Assembly: GCA_900470155.1 (NCBI GenBank)
Contig: UBZT01000019.1
Coordinates: 1-64,000 of the forward strand
Direction of reading: 5' to 3'
Origin: Hyphomicrobiales bacterium
Lineage (GTDB): Bacteria; Pseudomonadota; Alphaproteobacteria; Rhizobiales; Rhizobiaceae
Length of the DNA stretch: 64,000 nucleotides
Program-made: the position numbers and the translations under genes
The notes under the pieces: model-generated
What the model was told of the DNA's origin: nothing
The model's input: only the letters and a program-made list of their open reading frames with translations
Databases searched by the model: none
Part shown: piece after piece, positions 27,860-36,127 of the stretch
How positions within the stretch are numbered: the first letter of the stretch is position 1
Layout: every line of letters begins with the position of its first letter

Positions 27860-27921
27860 AGAACGCTGAAGGATTCCCCCTTCACCCTCCCTAAACCCTT
27901 GATAAATCGCAAAGTCGCATC

Positions 27922-27937
27922 TGGCACGCCGGTTGCT
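27922..27937 (+). promoter_or_regulatory. Sigma-54 (-24/-12) promoter
   Basis: TGGCAC, five bases, then TTGCT: an exact match to the RpoN consensus. Transcription should start near 27947-27950, giving a leader of about 115 nt before the OFA transporter. Confidence 0.88.
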
Positions 27938-28063
27938 AGGTTTTACATGGAGCGACAAGGTCTCACGCGCGCTGGGCTCCAAGCAGCGCAGCAAGCCTTC
28001 GTCGGTCTAGGGACAGACTGAAACTGGGAGGCGCCTGATGAGGGCGCAAGGGAGGACAAATTC

Positions 28064-29716
28064 ATGACGGCAACAACCGACACCTATCCAGGCGGAGGCA
28101 CGATCGGGTTACTCGACCGTGAGCGCATTATCGCCAAACCGGGTTTCAACCGCTGGCTCGTGCCACCGGCAGCCCTTGCCATCCACCTCTGTATTGGCAT
28201 GGCTTACGGCTTTAGCGTCTTCTGGCTACCGCTGTCCAAATCGATCGGCATCAGCGCCGCCGCTACCTGTAGCGACATGACGTTTGTGTCGGCATTGTTC
28301 ACCACCAGCTGTGACTGGCGCGTCAGCGACCTCGGCTGGATCTATACGTTGTTTTTTGTTCTTCTCGGTTCATCGGCAGCAATCTGGGGTGGCTGGCTGG
28401 AGCGGGCCGGGCCGCGCAAGGCTGGCTTCGTTTCGGCCTGTTGCTGGTGCGGCGGTATTCTAGTGGCAGCACTCGGTGTGTATACCCACCAACTCTGGTT
28501 GATGTGGCTGGGCGCTGGTGTCATCGGCGGCATCGGCCTTGGCCTCGGCTATATCTCACCAGTCTCGACACTGATCAAATGGTTTCCTGACCGCCGCGGT
28601 ATGGCGACCGGCATGGCAATCATGGGCTTTGGCGGTGGTGCGATGATCGGGGCGCCGCTGGCCAACCTGCTGATGACCTCTTTCCGCTCCGATACCTCTG
28701 TCGGTGTCTGGCAGACCTTTGTCGTGATGGCACTCGTCTATTTTGTCTTCATGATGGGTGGCGCATTCGGCTACCGAATTCCGCCGGCTGGCTGGCGCCC
28801 GGAAGGCTGGACTGCACCCGCCGCCAAGAGCACGATGATCACGACCCGGCATGTGCATCTGCGCGATGCCCATAAGACACGCCAGTTTTGGCTGATCTGG
28901 GCCGTCCTCTGCCTCAATGTCTCCGCAGGCATCGGCGTGATCGGCATGGCGTCTCCCATGCTGCAGGAGATCTTCGCAGGCTCGCTGATCGGCCAGCCAG
29001 GCGTTGCCTTTGTCGACATGAAACCTGAGCAGCTTGCGGCGATTGCAGCAATTGCCGCAGGATTTGCCGGACTTCTGTCACTGTTCAACATCGGCGGTCG
29101 CTTTTTCTGGGCGTCGCTGTCGGACAAGATCGGCCGCAAGAACACCTACTTCTGCTTCTTTGTCCTCGGCATCGTGCTCTATGCACTGGCGCCCTGGGCG
29201 GCCGGTATCCAGAGCAAGATCCTGTTCGTCGGCATGTTCTGCATCATCCTGTCAATGTATGGCGGCGGATTTGCCACCATTCCGGCCTATCTTGCCGATA
29301 TCTTCGGTACCCAGTTCGTCGGGGCCATTCATGGCCGCCTGCTGACGGCCTGGGCAACGGCAGGCATCATCGGCCCGGTCGTGGTCAACTACATCCGCGA
29401 GGCACAGATTGCCGCCGGCGTGCCGAGAGATCAGGTCTATAACTTCACCATGTACATCCTCGCCGGCATGCTGTTGCTCGGTCTGATCGCCAATGCCTTT
29501 GTACGCCCGCTCGCTGACAAATGGTTCATGTCCGACACCGAGGTTGCAGCGCTGCAGGCCAAAAGTGCGCAGGCGAATGCCGGCCCCAGCGGCTCGTTCG
29601 GCATTGGTCGGGGCGGTCTCGACGGCAAGGCCGTGATCGCCTGGACCGTCGTTGGTGTTCCAATGCTATGGGGCGTGTGGAACACCTTGAAGGCCACATT
29701 CGCGCTCTTCGGATAA
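28064..29716 (+). CDS. OFA-family MFS transporter (oxalate/formate antiporter type)
   Basis: A 550-residue inner-membrane carrier with about 12-14 predicted helices. The OFA pattern is visible in WLVPPAALAIHLCIGMAYGF, GWIYTLFFVLLGSSAAIWG, the loop LIKWFPDRRGMATGMAIMGF and IGGRFFWASLSDKIGRKNTY. Members exchange oxalate/formate or carry other small monocarboxylates such as pyruvate or lactate; the substrate here is unknown. A two-Cys stretch (SACCWCGG) is unusual. The ATG follows GGGAGGACAAATTC. It is controlled from the sigma-54 promoter and two activator sites and is the evident output of the adjacent two-component system. Confidence 0.88.
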   Translation: MTATTDTYPGGGTIGLLDRERIIAKPGFNRWLVPPAALAIHLCIGMAYGFSVFWLPLSKSIGISAAATCSDMTFVSALFTTSCDWRVSDLGWIYTLFFVLLGSSAAIWGGWLERAGPRKAGFVSACCWCGGILVAALGVYTHQLWLMWLGAGVIGGIGLGLGYISPVSTLIKWFPDRRGMATGMAIMGFGGGAMIGAPLANLLMTSFRSDTSVGVWQTFVVMALVYFVFMMGGAFGYRIPPAGWRPEGWTAPAAKSTMITTRHVHLRDAHKTRQFWLIWAVLCLNVSAGIGVIGMASPMLQEIFAGSLIGQPGVAFVDMKPEQLAAIAAIAAGFAGLLSLFNIGGRFFWASLSDKIGRKNTYFCFFVLGIVLYALAPWAAGIQSKILFVGMFCIILSMYGGGFATIPAYLADIFGTQFVGAIHGRLLTAWATAGIIGPVVVNYIREAQIAAGVPRDQVYNFTMYILAGMLLLGLIANAFVRPLADKWFMSDTEVAALQAKSAQANAGPSGSFGIGRGGLDGKAVIAWTVVGVPMLWGVWNTLKATFALFG

Positions 29717-29732
29717 AAGGCGATTGTAAACA

Positions 29733-29765
29733 GCAGGCCGCATTGTCTTCGACAATGCGGCCTGC
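29733..29765 (+). terminator. Strong hairpin after the OFA transporter
   Basis: A perfect 15-bp stem (GCAGGCCGCATTGTC at 29733-29747, complement at 29751-29765) with a TTC loop, starting 16 bp after the stop. There is no T tract, so it may act with Rho or protect the mRNA end rather than being a classical intrinsic terminator. Confidence 0.7.
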
Positions 29766-29861
29766 CCGGGTAAAGCGAATGTCCGGTCTCGGGCCAAACC
29801 GTCCCCCATAAAGCGCGTTTAGCGTCACAAAGTGAAAGCCACCTCGCGCTTTTGCCCCTCG

Positions 29862-30533
29862 CTACTCCAAACCTTGTGATGATCCGGGAATAGGCCAGCG
29901 TACCAGCGCTTCGCGACCTGAATCACTCAACCCGTAGATGCCTTTTTCCACCCTGATGAACCAGCCATAATAATTGGCGAGCAGAATCTGGCCGGCCGTC
30001 GGCGCAACGGATCTGAGGTCGCGCGGACGCAATGGACCTTCAGCAAGGGCAGCCGCGCAGGCAAGAGCCTGCTGCCGGTAGGCCGTCATGATCGGCACTT
30101 TCGTCGATCCCCCGAGGGCCGGATCGCCCTGTCGCTTCCGATGCTCCTTGACCAGTCGGGTGCGGCGCTTGGGATTGCTGCGAGGCATCGGAGACACCGA
30201 GCTGACGATCACGCTGACCTGACCGGCATCGGAGACGCCCAGCATGCCGATACCCAGTCTCCGGCAGAGGTCACGATAGCGCCGGTCGGCCTCACGGCCC
30301 TTGCCGCGCGCAGAAATACGCGCCGCGATCCAGACCTCGTCGCTGGCTGACGCTCGATCGACCGCCTGCAGGATCAGTTCCAGATTGAAACTCAGCTTCA
30401 GTTCGCAGATGACGACAAGCGGTGTTTCCCCTTCCGCAAGGCCGACGATATCACAGCCGCCAATCTCTCCTTTGACCTCATATCCAGCAGTTTCGAGAAA
30501 CATCTTCACGGGCAGATAGAGCGAGGTTTCCAA
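29862..30533 (-). CDS. DUF2161 PDDEXK-type protein
   Basis: A 223-residue protein. The N-terminal about 110 residues match the DUF2161 pattern: METSLYLPVKMFLE, then CDIVGL and VVICELKLSFNLELILQAVD, the Asp...Glu-X-Lys arrangement of PDDEXK nuclease folds. The C-terminal about 80 residues (TAYRQQALACAAALAEGPL, IYGLSDSGREAL) look like a winged helix. A TTG start at 30533 gives the family's usual first residues; no in-frame ATG is close. Function is unproven: a DNA-processing or repair role is possible from the fold. It converges with the OFA transporter gene. Confidence 0.8.
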   Translation of the reverse strand: METSLYLPVKMFLETAGYEVKGEIGGCDIVGLAEGETPLVVICELKLSFNLELILQAVDRASASDEVWIAARISARGKGREADRRYRDLCRRLGIGMLGVSDAGQVSVIVSSVSPMPRSNPKRRTRLVKEHRKRQGDPALGGSTKVPIMTAYRQQALACAAALAEGPLRPRDLRSVAPTAGQILLANYYGWFIRVEKGIYGLSDSGREALVRWPIPGSSQGLE

Positions 30534-30598
30534 GGCACGGCTTTCATGATGGTCTATCGTCTTCAGGGACGTGAGACATCATAGCAGAAGTCGAGCGA

Positions 30599-31246
30599 TC
30601 AATGCGCACCGCTTGCTGTGATAATTCCCAGGTTTCCGAGCCCGCTGACGATCAACTGGACGGCAACAGCGGTCAAGAGAATGCCGAAAACAACTTCGGA
30701 GACCACCATGGTGGCCGGCTTCATCCGTTTGGCAAGCGTGTCGATATTTGTGAACACGATATAGTCGAGGAGGCCGACGATGAGGATCAGCGCTGCGACC
30801 ATGGCTGCACTGGCCACAGACAGAATCTCCCCGGAGGCAATGATGATCACCGTGATGCCGACGGGATTGAGCAGATAAGGGACCGCAAGCGGAAACACCG
30901 CGAGCTTATCGGGGTCGATCGGAGTGGAGAGTTCGTCATGGGGTTTCTCCGTTGGTCCGGCGGCCATTTTGATCGCGATCAAAGCCAGGATAATGCCGCC
31001 GGCAACGGCCACGGCCCCTCCGGTAATGTGCAAGAGCCGCATGAGCAGAGCTCCCGTCGCGAGAAGAACCAAAGCCGTGACCAGAGCGGTCAGGACCATT
31101 TTGCGCCCGATGCGAACCTTGGTCTCTGCGTCGAATGCGTGCGTCTTTTCCAAGAAGGGCACAAGCGCAATCTTCGGTCCCATGCCGATCAAAAGCATGA
31201 GCAGAAGCTTGCCCACCAGGGCCGCGTTGATAACGGTGAAGTCCAT
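30599..31246 (-). CDS. MarC family integral membrane protein
   Basis: A 215-residue membrane protein with six predicted helices and the MarC-type segments LLIGMGPKIALVPFLE, GGIILALIAIKMA and FPLAVPYLLNPVGITVII. MarC proteins were once linked to multiple antibiotic resistance, but no transport activity is established. Here the usual N-P substrate-like motif occurs once clearly (LLNPVGI) and the first repeat has GMGPKIA instead. GAGGGACTTACTC precedes the ATG. It stands alone between DUF2161 and the hydrolase lipoprotein. Confidence 0.78.
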   Translation of the reverse strand: MDFTVINAALVGKLLLMLLIGMGPKIALVPFLEKTHAFDAETKVRIGRKMVLTALVTALVLLATGALLMRLLHITGGAVAVAGGIILALIAIKMAAGPTEKPHDELSTPIDPDKLAVFPLAVPYLLNPVGITVIIIASGEILSVASAAMVAALILIVGLLDYIVFTNIDTLAKRMKPATMVVSEVVFGILLTAVAVQLIVSGLGNLGIITASGAH

Positions 31247-31323
31247 GAGTAAGTCCCTCTAGATTAAAAGTGCACCGGTTTCAGACCTGACTAAAAGATC
31301 GACACTTCCTCACATTGCGGACA

Positions 31324-32646
31324 TCAGCGTACGCACGCCCTCTGCCCTCTTTCCGCTTTTTCACCGGGCTCGCAATTTGACCCGCTATTCTGCGACGCCG
31401 CGGAACCGATCAGACCGCTGACATTTCCGGCGTAGTTGTCGCGGGTGTCCGCATCGATGACGGCAACCGGGGCAGCCAGGATCAGGCCCGCTACATTGCC
31501 GGCAGCTGCCGCCGTCCCCGTTGTCACCGCAACAAGCGTGTCACCCAGACCCACCTTGCTGTCCGTCAGCGCCTGCCCGTCGGATATCCGCGCTCCGATA
31601 AGGCGTACGACTTCCGGCGATTCGGCGAACTTGCCGTGGTGGAGCCTGTCCCCTGCCTTGACCTTGGTCAGATCGATGACGGTGATCTTGTTGTCGGACA
31701 GTTCTTGTTTGAACGGCGCCTGCTCGGGATCGATGGCCCCCAGCCGGGCAACATCGCCCCAGACCCTGCGCGATACGGCAAGCGCCCTGTCGTCGCGTGA
31801 GACGAACAAGGTAAAATGAGGACGAGGCTGCCCCATGTCGGCAATCTGCTGGCGGAAGACGTCGACGTCCACATCCGGTGCGGCCAGCATCACGTTCTCA
31901 AACTTGGCCGGCAGCCGTCCGTTGCGAATGGCCATCTGGCGGAGTGCCTCCAGCGCCAGCCAGTTTCCCATGGAATGGGCAAGGATGGAAACTTCCTTCA
32001 CTTCAGGATCCTGAGCGAGATATTGAAACAGCGTTTCGAGCGCGTTTCTCGTATAGTTGGTGCTTTCCCGATCATAACCGTAGGCGAGCAGACTGCCGCG
32101 GGACGGCCAGGTCACCAGGAGCGGCGCGCTGCGCACACCGGAATCCTGGACTATCTGAGCGAAGCGATAGACCGAATCCTCGAAGCGGTTGTTAAATCCG
32201 TGGATGAAGACGAGCACGCTGCCATCGCCCGTCTTTCGGACAGTGGCACTGAGCCAGCTTTTGGCCTCGTCACGGGTGATTTCATCGGCCTTCAAGGTGG
32301 CAAAATCGGTTGCAGGGTTGGGTGGAAGCTTCTGCGGCCAAGCGACTTCGCCGACCTTCCGGGCGCTCTCGGGTGGTATGGACACGGTGATATCGGCAAA
32401 GGTCGGTTCCGCCGCACGCTCGCCGGTAAACATCTCGCCCTCGATTTTCGAACGGCTGCGTGTTGTTGTCACCAACAGGTTCACCCGTGTGGCCTCGGGC
32501 GCACTATCTGCAACAGGGGTAAGGACGTTTTTGGGACGCCCACCACATCCAACGAGAATCACCAGCAGCACACAGACAAACATCCGCGCCAAGCCGTGGG
32601 ACCCCTGGCCGCACATGCGCGCGGTGGACTGCATACATTTCACCAT
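31324..32646 (-). CDS. Alpha/beta-hydrolase lipoprotein (DUF900 type)
   Basis: A 440-residue predicted lipoprotein. The N-terminus contains the hydrophobic FVCVLLVILVGC with a lipobox-like LVGC. The hydrolase core follows the DUF900 pattern: VLVFIHGFNNRFEDSVYRFA, LVTWPSRGS, the nucleophile Ser in ILAHSMGNWLALEAL, Asp in MLAAPDVDVDVF and a late His pair in GDRLHHGKF. The last about 80 residues are Ala/Gly-rich without a clear fold. Start is uncertain: I chose the ATG at 32646, which has GGTGAG upstream; ATG codons at 32616 and 32583 are also possible. It is probably an esterase or lipase at the cell envelope; substrate unknown. Confidence 0.8.
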   Translation of the reverse strand: MVKCMQSTARMCGQGSHGLARMFVCVLLVILVGCGGRPKNVLTPVADSAPEATRVNLLVTTTRSRSKIEGEMFTGERAAEPTFADITVSIPPESARKVGEVAWPQKLPPNPATDFATLKADEITRDEAKSWLSATVRKTGDGSVLVFIHGFNNRFEDSVYRFAQIVQDSGVRSAPLLVTWPSRGSLLAYGYDRESTNYTRNALETLFQYLAQDPEVKEVSILAHSMGNWLALEALRQMAIRNGRLPAKFENVMLAAPDVDVDVFRQQIADMGQPRPHFTLFVSRDDRALAVSRRVWGDVARLGAIDPEQAPFKQELSDNKITVIDLTKVKAGDRLHHGKFAESPEVVRLIGARISDGQALTDSKVGLGDTLVAVTTGTAAAAGNVAGLILAAPVAVIDADTRDNYAGNVSGLIGSAASQNSGSNCEPGEKAERGQRACVR

Positions 32647-32998
32647 TGTCACTCACCAGTGTCGCTGTCATGCGGCTTGCCAGGCGCCTCGTTGCGCAAG
32701 CGCGGCAGCGGGCGGCCAACCTCAAACATGTCTAGTACAAGGTCGGAAGGCCTGCCCGTAACATCGGGTATGTTACGGGCAACTTATACGGACACTCCTG
32801 ATAGCAAAGGCACCGAATGCGGCGAATTCCCTCGGCCGGTGGAGCCAACCAAGCTGTAAATGCCCGCGATGGCCCACTCAGCCCGCCGCGCGGACATCGT
32901 AAGCTACGGTAACATACTGCACGATGGTCCAATCGTGACCGAACATCGTGTCGCGACCAGACCTTCTGGTGCTGTCTCGCGTCCGAAGGGAAGCAACC
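32647..32998. other. Divergent intergenic region
   Basis: Between the minus-strand hydrolase lipoprotein and the plus-strand efflux unit. Apart from the inverted repeat at 32754-32780 I see no gene. It must hold promoters for both directions. Confidence 0.4.
32754..32780. promoter_or_regulatory. Perfect 11-bp inverted repeat
   Basis: GCCCGTAACAT at 32754-32764 and its exact complement at 32770-32780 around CGGGT. It is 108 bp upstream of the hydrolase start and 219 bp upstream of the small helical gene. It could be an operator or an RNA hairpin; the core GTAAC-N-GTTAC resembles MarR/TetR-type dyads only loosely. Confidence 0.5.
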
Positions 32999-33280
32999 AT
33001 GGATGAAGATATCGCAGCGGCCAGGCGACATTTTCCCGCAAAAGCCGAGGCCATCTCCGAGCGTGCATCAAGGGACACTGTCTTTGGGGAGATCTGCAGG
33101 GATTTTGCCGAAGCGAAGACCGAGCTAGCCAAATGGGAAGCCTCCATGGATCCGCAAGGGGCAAAACGATGCACAGAATACAGGGAACTGATCGCAGCGC
33201 TCGCGAACGAAATAGAAACGGCATTGGACAGCGCCGAAGTGATCTTGCTTCACCGCCCGCCGTCGAAGGGCTCCAGATAG
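32999..33280 (+). CDS. Small helical hypothetical protein
   Basis: A 93-residue, fully helical-looking soluble protein beginning MDEDIAAARRHFPAKAEAIS. The ATG at 32999 has AAGGGAAG a few bases upstream. I recall similar short proteins (pattern RRHFP...FG.IC.DF..A...L..WE) near efflux genes in proteobacteria, without known function. It is followed 99 bp later by the HlyD/DUF2955 pair in the same direction and may share the transcript. Confidence 0.68.
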   Translation: MDEDIAAARRHFPAKAEAISERASRDTVFGEICRDFAEAKTELAKWEASMDPQGAKRCTEYRELIAALANEIETALDSAEVILLHRPPSKGSR

Positions 33281-33379
33281 ACTGAGTTGTTCGCGCTCGG
33301 CAAAGAACGATGAAAAGCCTTGCGCAACACTTATGACGGCTGAGCGACAGACCCAGAAAATCGGAAGGGGGACAACACA

Positions 33380-34486
33380 GTGGTTCAAGAGAGATCCGAC
33401 CAGCCGGAAGTGGCGCCACCGCCCGCCAACCCCTTGCGTAGGATTGCCTTGATCATCGCCTGTCTGGCGCTGGCTCTGTTTATCCTGTCCGTGTTCATGG
33501 AACGTCGCACGCCATCGACCTCGCAAGCGCATGTTCAGGCCTATGTCGTCGGCATTGCGGCTGAAGTCACCGGACGCATCGTAGAAGTCGGCATTTCCGA
33601 CAATGCAAGGGTCGAGGCGGGTCAGCTTCTGTTCCGTATCGATCCGCAACGCTATGAGCTAGCCGTCAGCGAAGCCGAGGCCGCCCTTGCAAGTGCAGGC
33701 CAGTCAATCGGGGCATCCACCGCCACGGTCGATTCGGCCCAGGCCAAGCTTGTCCAGATCCGGGCTGACCGTGACAATCTGCGCGATCAATACGCGAGAG
33801 CCTCGGAACTGGTGAAACGCGGGGTCTACTCAAGGGCACGTTTCGACGCCGCCAAATCCGCCTATGATCAGGCAGAAGCATCGGTTTCTGCGGCCGAGGC
33901 CGAACTTGCCAAGGCCAAGGAACTGCTTGGGCCATCCGGCGATGACAATCCGCAGCTACGGGCAGCGCTGGCCGGCCTGGAGAAAGCGCGTCTTGACCTT
34001 GTGCGCACAACCGTCAGGGCACCCTCGTCTGGGGTCGTTACCAACCTGCAGCTCTCAATCGGCAAGGTCGTCTCGATTGGCCAGCCGGCCATGACATTCA
34101 TCGATGCCGGTACGATCTGGATCGCCGCAGCGTTTAAGGAAAACAGTCTTGAACGGGTCGCGGCCGGAAACAGGGCGGAGATCCTCTTCGATGCGCTGCC
34201 CGGGCGCGTGTTCCCGGCAACTGTCGAAAGCGTCGGCTTCGGCATTTCGCAAGGCAACACAGATCCCAACACCGGCCTGCCCATGATCCGGAACGACAGC
34301 GGCTGGGTCAGGGAAGCGCAACGGTTCCCGGTTCGCCTCATTATGGACGAGACGCAAAGACCGGAGCGCGGCATTCGTTATGGTTCGCAGACCACCGTTG
34401 TCATCTTTACCGGCGACAACCCTTTTACCAACGCATGGGGATCTCTGTGGATCCGCATCATGTCGGTCCTGTCCTATGTCAACTGA
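33380..34486 (+). CDS. HlyD-family membrane fusion protein
   Basis: A 368-residue periplasmic adaptor anchored by one N-terminal helix (RIALIIACLALALFILSVFM). It has the biotinyl-lipoyl halves (AYVVGIAAEVTGRIVEVGIS with GQLLFRIDPQRYEL, and TTVRAPSSGVVTNLQLSIGK), an Ala-rich coiled-coil hairpin between them, and a beta-barrel (IWIAAAFKENSLERVAAGN). The start is GTG after AGGGGGACAACACA. It overlaps the next gene by 11 bases. With the DUF2955 membrane protein it resembles AaeA/AaeB-type efflux pairs for aromatic acids; the substrate is not known. Confidence 0.9.
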   Translation: MVQERSDQPEVAPPPANPLRRIALIIACLALALFILSVFMERRTPSTSQAHVQAYVVGIAAEVTGRIVEVGISDNARVEAGQLLFRIDPQRYELAVSEAEAALASAGQSIGASTATVDSAQAKLVQIRADRDNLRDQYARASELVKRGVYSRARFDAAKSAYDQAEASVSAAEAELAKAKELLGPSGDDNPQLRAALAGLEKARLDLVRTTVRAPSSGVVTNLQLSIGKVVSIGQPAMTFIDAGTIWIAAAFKENSLERVAAGNRAEILFDALPGRVFPATVESVGFGISQGNTDPNTGLPMIRNDSGWVREAQRFPVRLIMDETQRPERGIRYGSQTTVVIFTGDNPFTNAWGSLWIRIMSVLSYVN

Positions 34487-35522
34487 CCGGTCTTCCCCCT
34501 GGCATGCACAACGGCGCTGCGGATTGCGAGTTGCGTTCGCGGTGTCTATCGGCTTCACGGCCGCCGTTCATGCAGGGGCGGTGCTGCCCTTCCTTGCGCC
34601 CATGTTTGCCGCCCAGTTCCTCCTCGCAAGCGCCAGACCGCTACCGCCTGCCAAAACTCTCGGCGCGGCCTTGGTGATCCTCGCCGCCGGGGTCGTCATG
34701 ATGGAATTGACGCGTGTTCTGGGCGATCGGCCGGCACCTTTTTTACTTCTGTTGGGACTGGTCTATTTCATCTGCTTCGTCATGCAGTCGACAGGAAGGG
34801 GCGGGCCTGCAACTTTTCTTGTCCTCGTCGTTGCCATCCTCGCGCCGCTTTTCGGCATATTGAACAACGATCTGGCCACATCGATCCTGTCCATCCTTGT
34901 GACCGGCATCTTGTCCGGCACGGCGCTGATGTGGCTTGCCCATGCGGTCTTTCCAGAGCCGCACGGACCGGATGAAGACGACGTGAAGGCCATCGAGCGA
35001 CCGCCGGCTATGCTGCATGCACTGGCGAACACCGCAATTCTGCTTGCCTCCGTGGTGATCTGCCTGACAAGCGACAATCTGACTGCGGCGGCCGTCATTC
35101 CGATCACTGTGGCCTCGCTGCTGAAGCAACTCGACATTGCTAACAGCGCGCGGTCAGCCTTCGGTCTGGTGCTCGTCAACCTTTTCGGCGGCATCTTGGC
35201 TTCCGTCGCCTATACGCTGCTCATGTTTCGCCCCAATCTTCTGTCGATCTTTCTCATCGTGCTGGTGACTGCGCTTGCGCTCGGCGGAAGGGCGGCCGCG
35301 CGCTCAAAAGACTCGGCGATGTTTGCCGGCGCCTTGACCACATTCCTGATCATTTTTGGGCTTGGGGTCTCACCGCTGCCCGGAAGTTCGGCCGAAACAT
35401 TCGCCACGCGCATTGTCTATGTCGCGAGCGCCCTCGTGTACGCTTTGCTGCTGGCTGCATTTTTGTGGCCACGAGCATCCGCGCCAAAAGCACTGTCGCA
35501 CACAGGCGTACTCGCCGAATAG
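34476..35522 (+). CDS. DUF2955/FUSC-like inner membrane efflux protein
   Basis: A 348-residue protein with about 10 predicted helices in two sets of five, the layout of small fusaric-acid-resistance-like (DUF2955) membrane proteins. The first helix region is RVAFAVSIGFTAAVHAGAV and the second half begins at about residue 175. The ATG at 34476 (MSTDRSSPW) overlaps the HlyD gene, which indicates translational coupling. It is shorter than AaeB (about 650 residues) because it lacks the large cytoplasmic domain. The HlyD-DUF2955 pair probably exports small organic compounds. Confidence 0.85.
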   Translation: MSTDRSSPWHAQRRCGLRVAFAVSIGFTAAVHAGAVLPFLAPMFAAQFLLASARPLPPAKTLGAALVILAAGVVMMELTRVLGDRPAPFLLLLGLVYFICFVMQSTGRGGPATFLVLVVAILAPLFGILNNDLATSILSILVTGILSGTALMWLAHAVFPEPHGPDEDDVKAIERPPAMLHALANTAILLASVVICLTSDNLTAAAVIPITVASLLKQLDIANSARSAFGLVLVNLFGGILASVAYTLLMFRPNLLSIFLIVLVTALALGGRAAARSKDSAMFAGALTTFLIIFGLGVSPLPGSSAETFATRIVYVASALVYALLLAAFLWPRASAPKALSHTGVLAE

Positions 35523-35562
35523 GCAGCCACCCAGTCATCACATGACTTTGCCGGATTGGCGG

Positions 35563-36030
35563 TCAAGATCCCGAGTGTTGCGGCTCTTCGAGCGCTTTGG
35601 CGAGACGGTCAAGATCCTGCGAATAGCAAAAGAGCGCAAACAGGACTGTCGCAATTTCGAACAGGTTGAGCGCGAGCCTGCCGAAAGAAGGCAATGCCTC
35701 GAGCTCAGGCAAGTGCCGGAAGAACAGGGTCGAAAACAGTGCACCGCCAAAAAAGAAACTTACCCGGCTGGCAAACGAGCAAAGATGCGCCAGAACGACA
35801 TTCTGACAGGGTGCAACGACCGGCACCCACCGCAATCTCGCCCAATAGAAACCATGCAGGAGCGCGGCAAAGGTCATGATGGCAAGGTGTTGCGACAGCG
35901 TCAGTTGGTTTTCTTCGCCGATATGCGTGACGACGTAGCGAAACCATGGAAAGACGATCCAGAACAGGGCAGACGCGGCCACCGTCTGTCCTGCAAGCAG
36001 CATAGCATAAATGGCCCCGCCAGACTTCAT
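35563..36030 (-). CDS. Hypothetical four-helix membrane protein
   Basis: A 155-residue membrane protein with four predicted helices (AIYAMLLAGQTVAASALFWI, LAIMTFAALLHGFYW, VVLAHLCSFASRVSFFFG, LNLFEIATVLFALF). GGAGG seven bases upstream supports the ATG at 36030. I do not recognise the family. It converges with the efflux pair and follows the winged-helix/TPR gene by 97 bp in the same direction, so the two may be functionally linked. Confidence 0.68.
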   Translation of the reverse strand: MKSGGAIYAMLLAGQTVAASALFWIVFPWFRYVVTHIGEENQLTLSQHLAIMTFAALLHGFYWARLRWVPVVAPCQNVVLAHLCSFASRVSFFFGGALFSTLFFRHLPELEALPSFGRLALNLFEIATVLFALFCYSQDLDRLAKALEEPQHSGS

Positions 36031-36127
36031 CCATCGGCCTCCGCATGCACCGGGATGAGCTCTACAAACGCGGTCCAAACCGACCGCCGTCTCGTTTTGC
36101 GCCGAACAAATCTCAAGGCAGTCAGCA

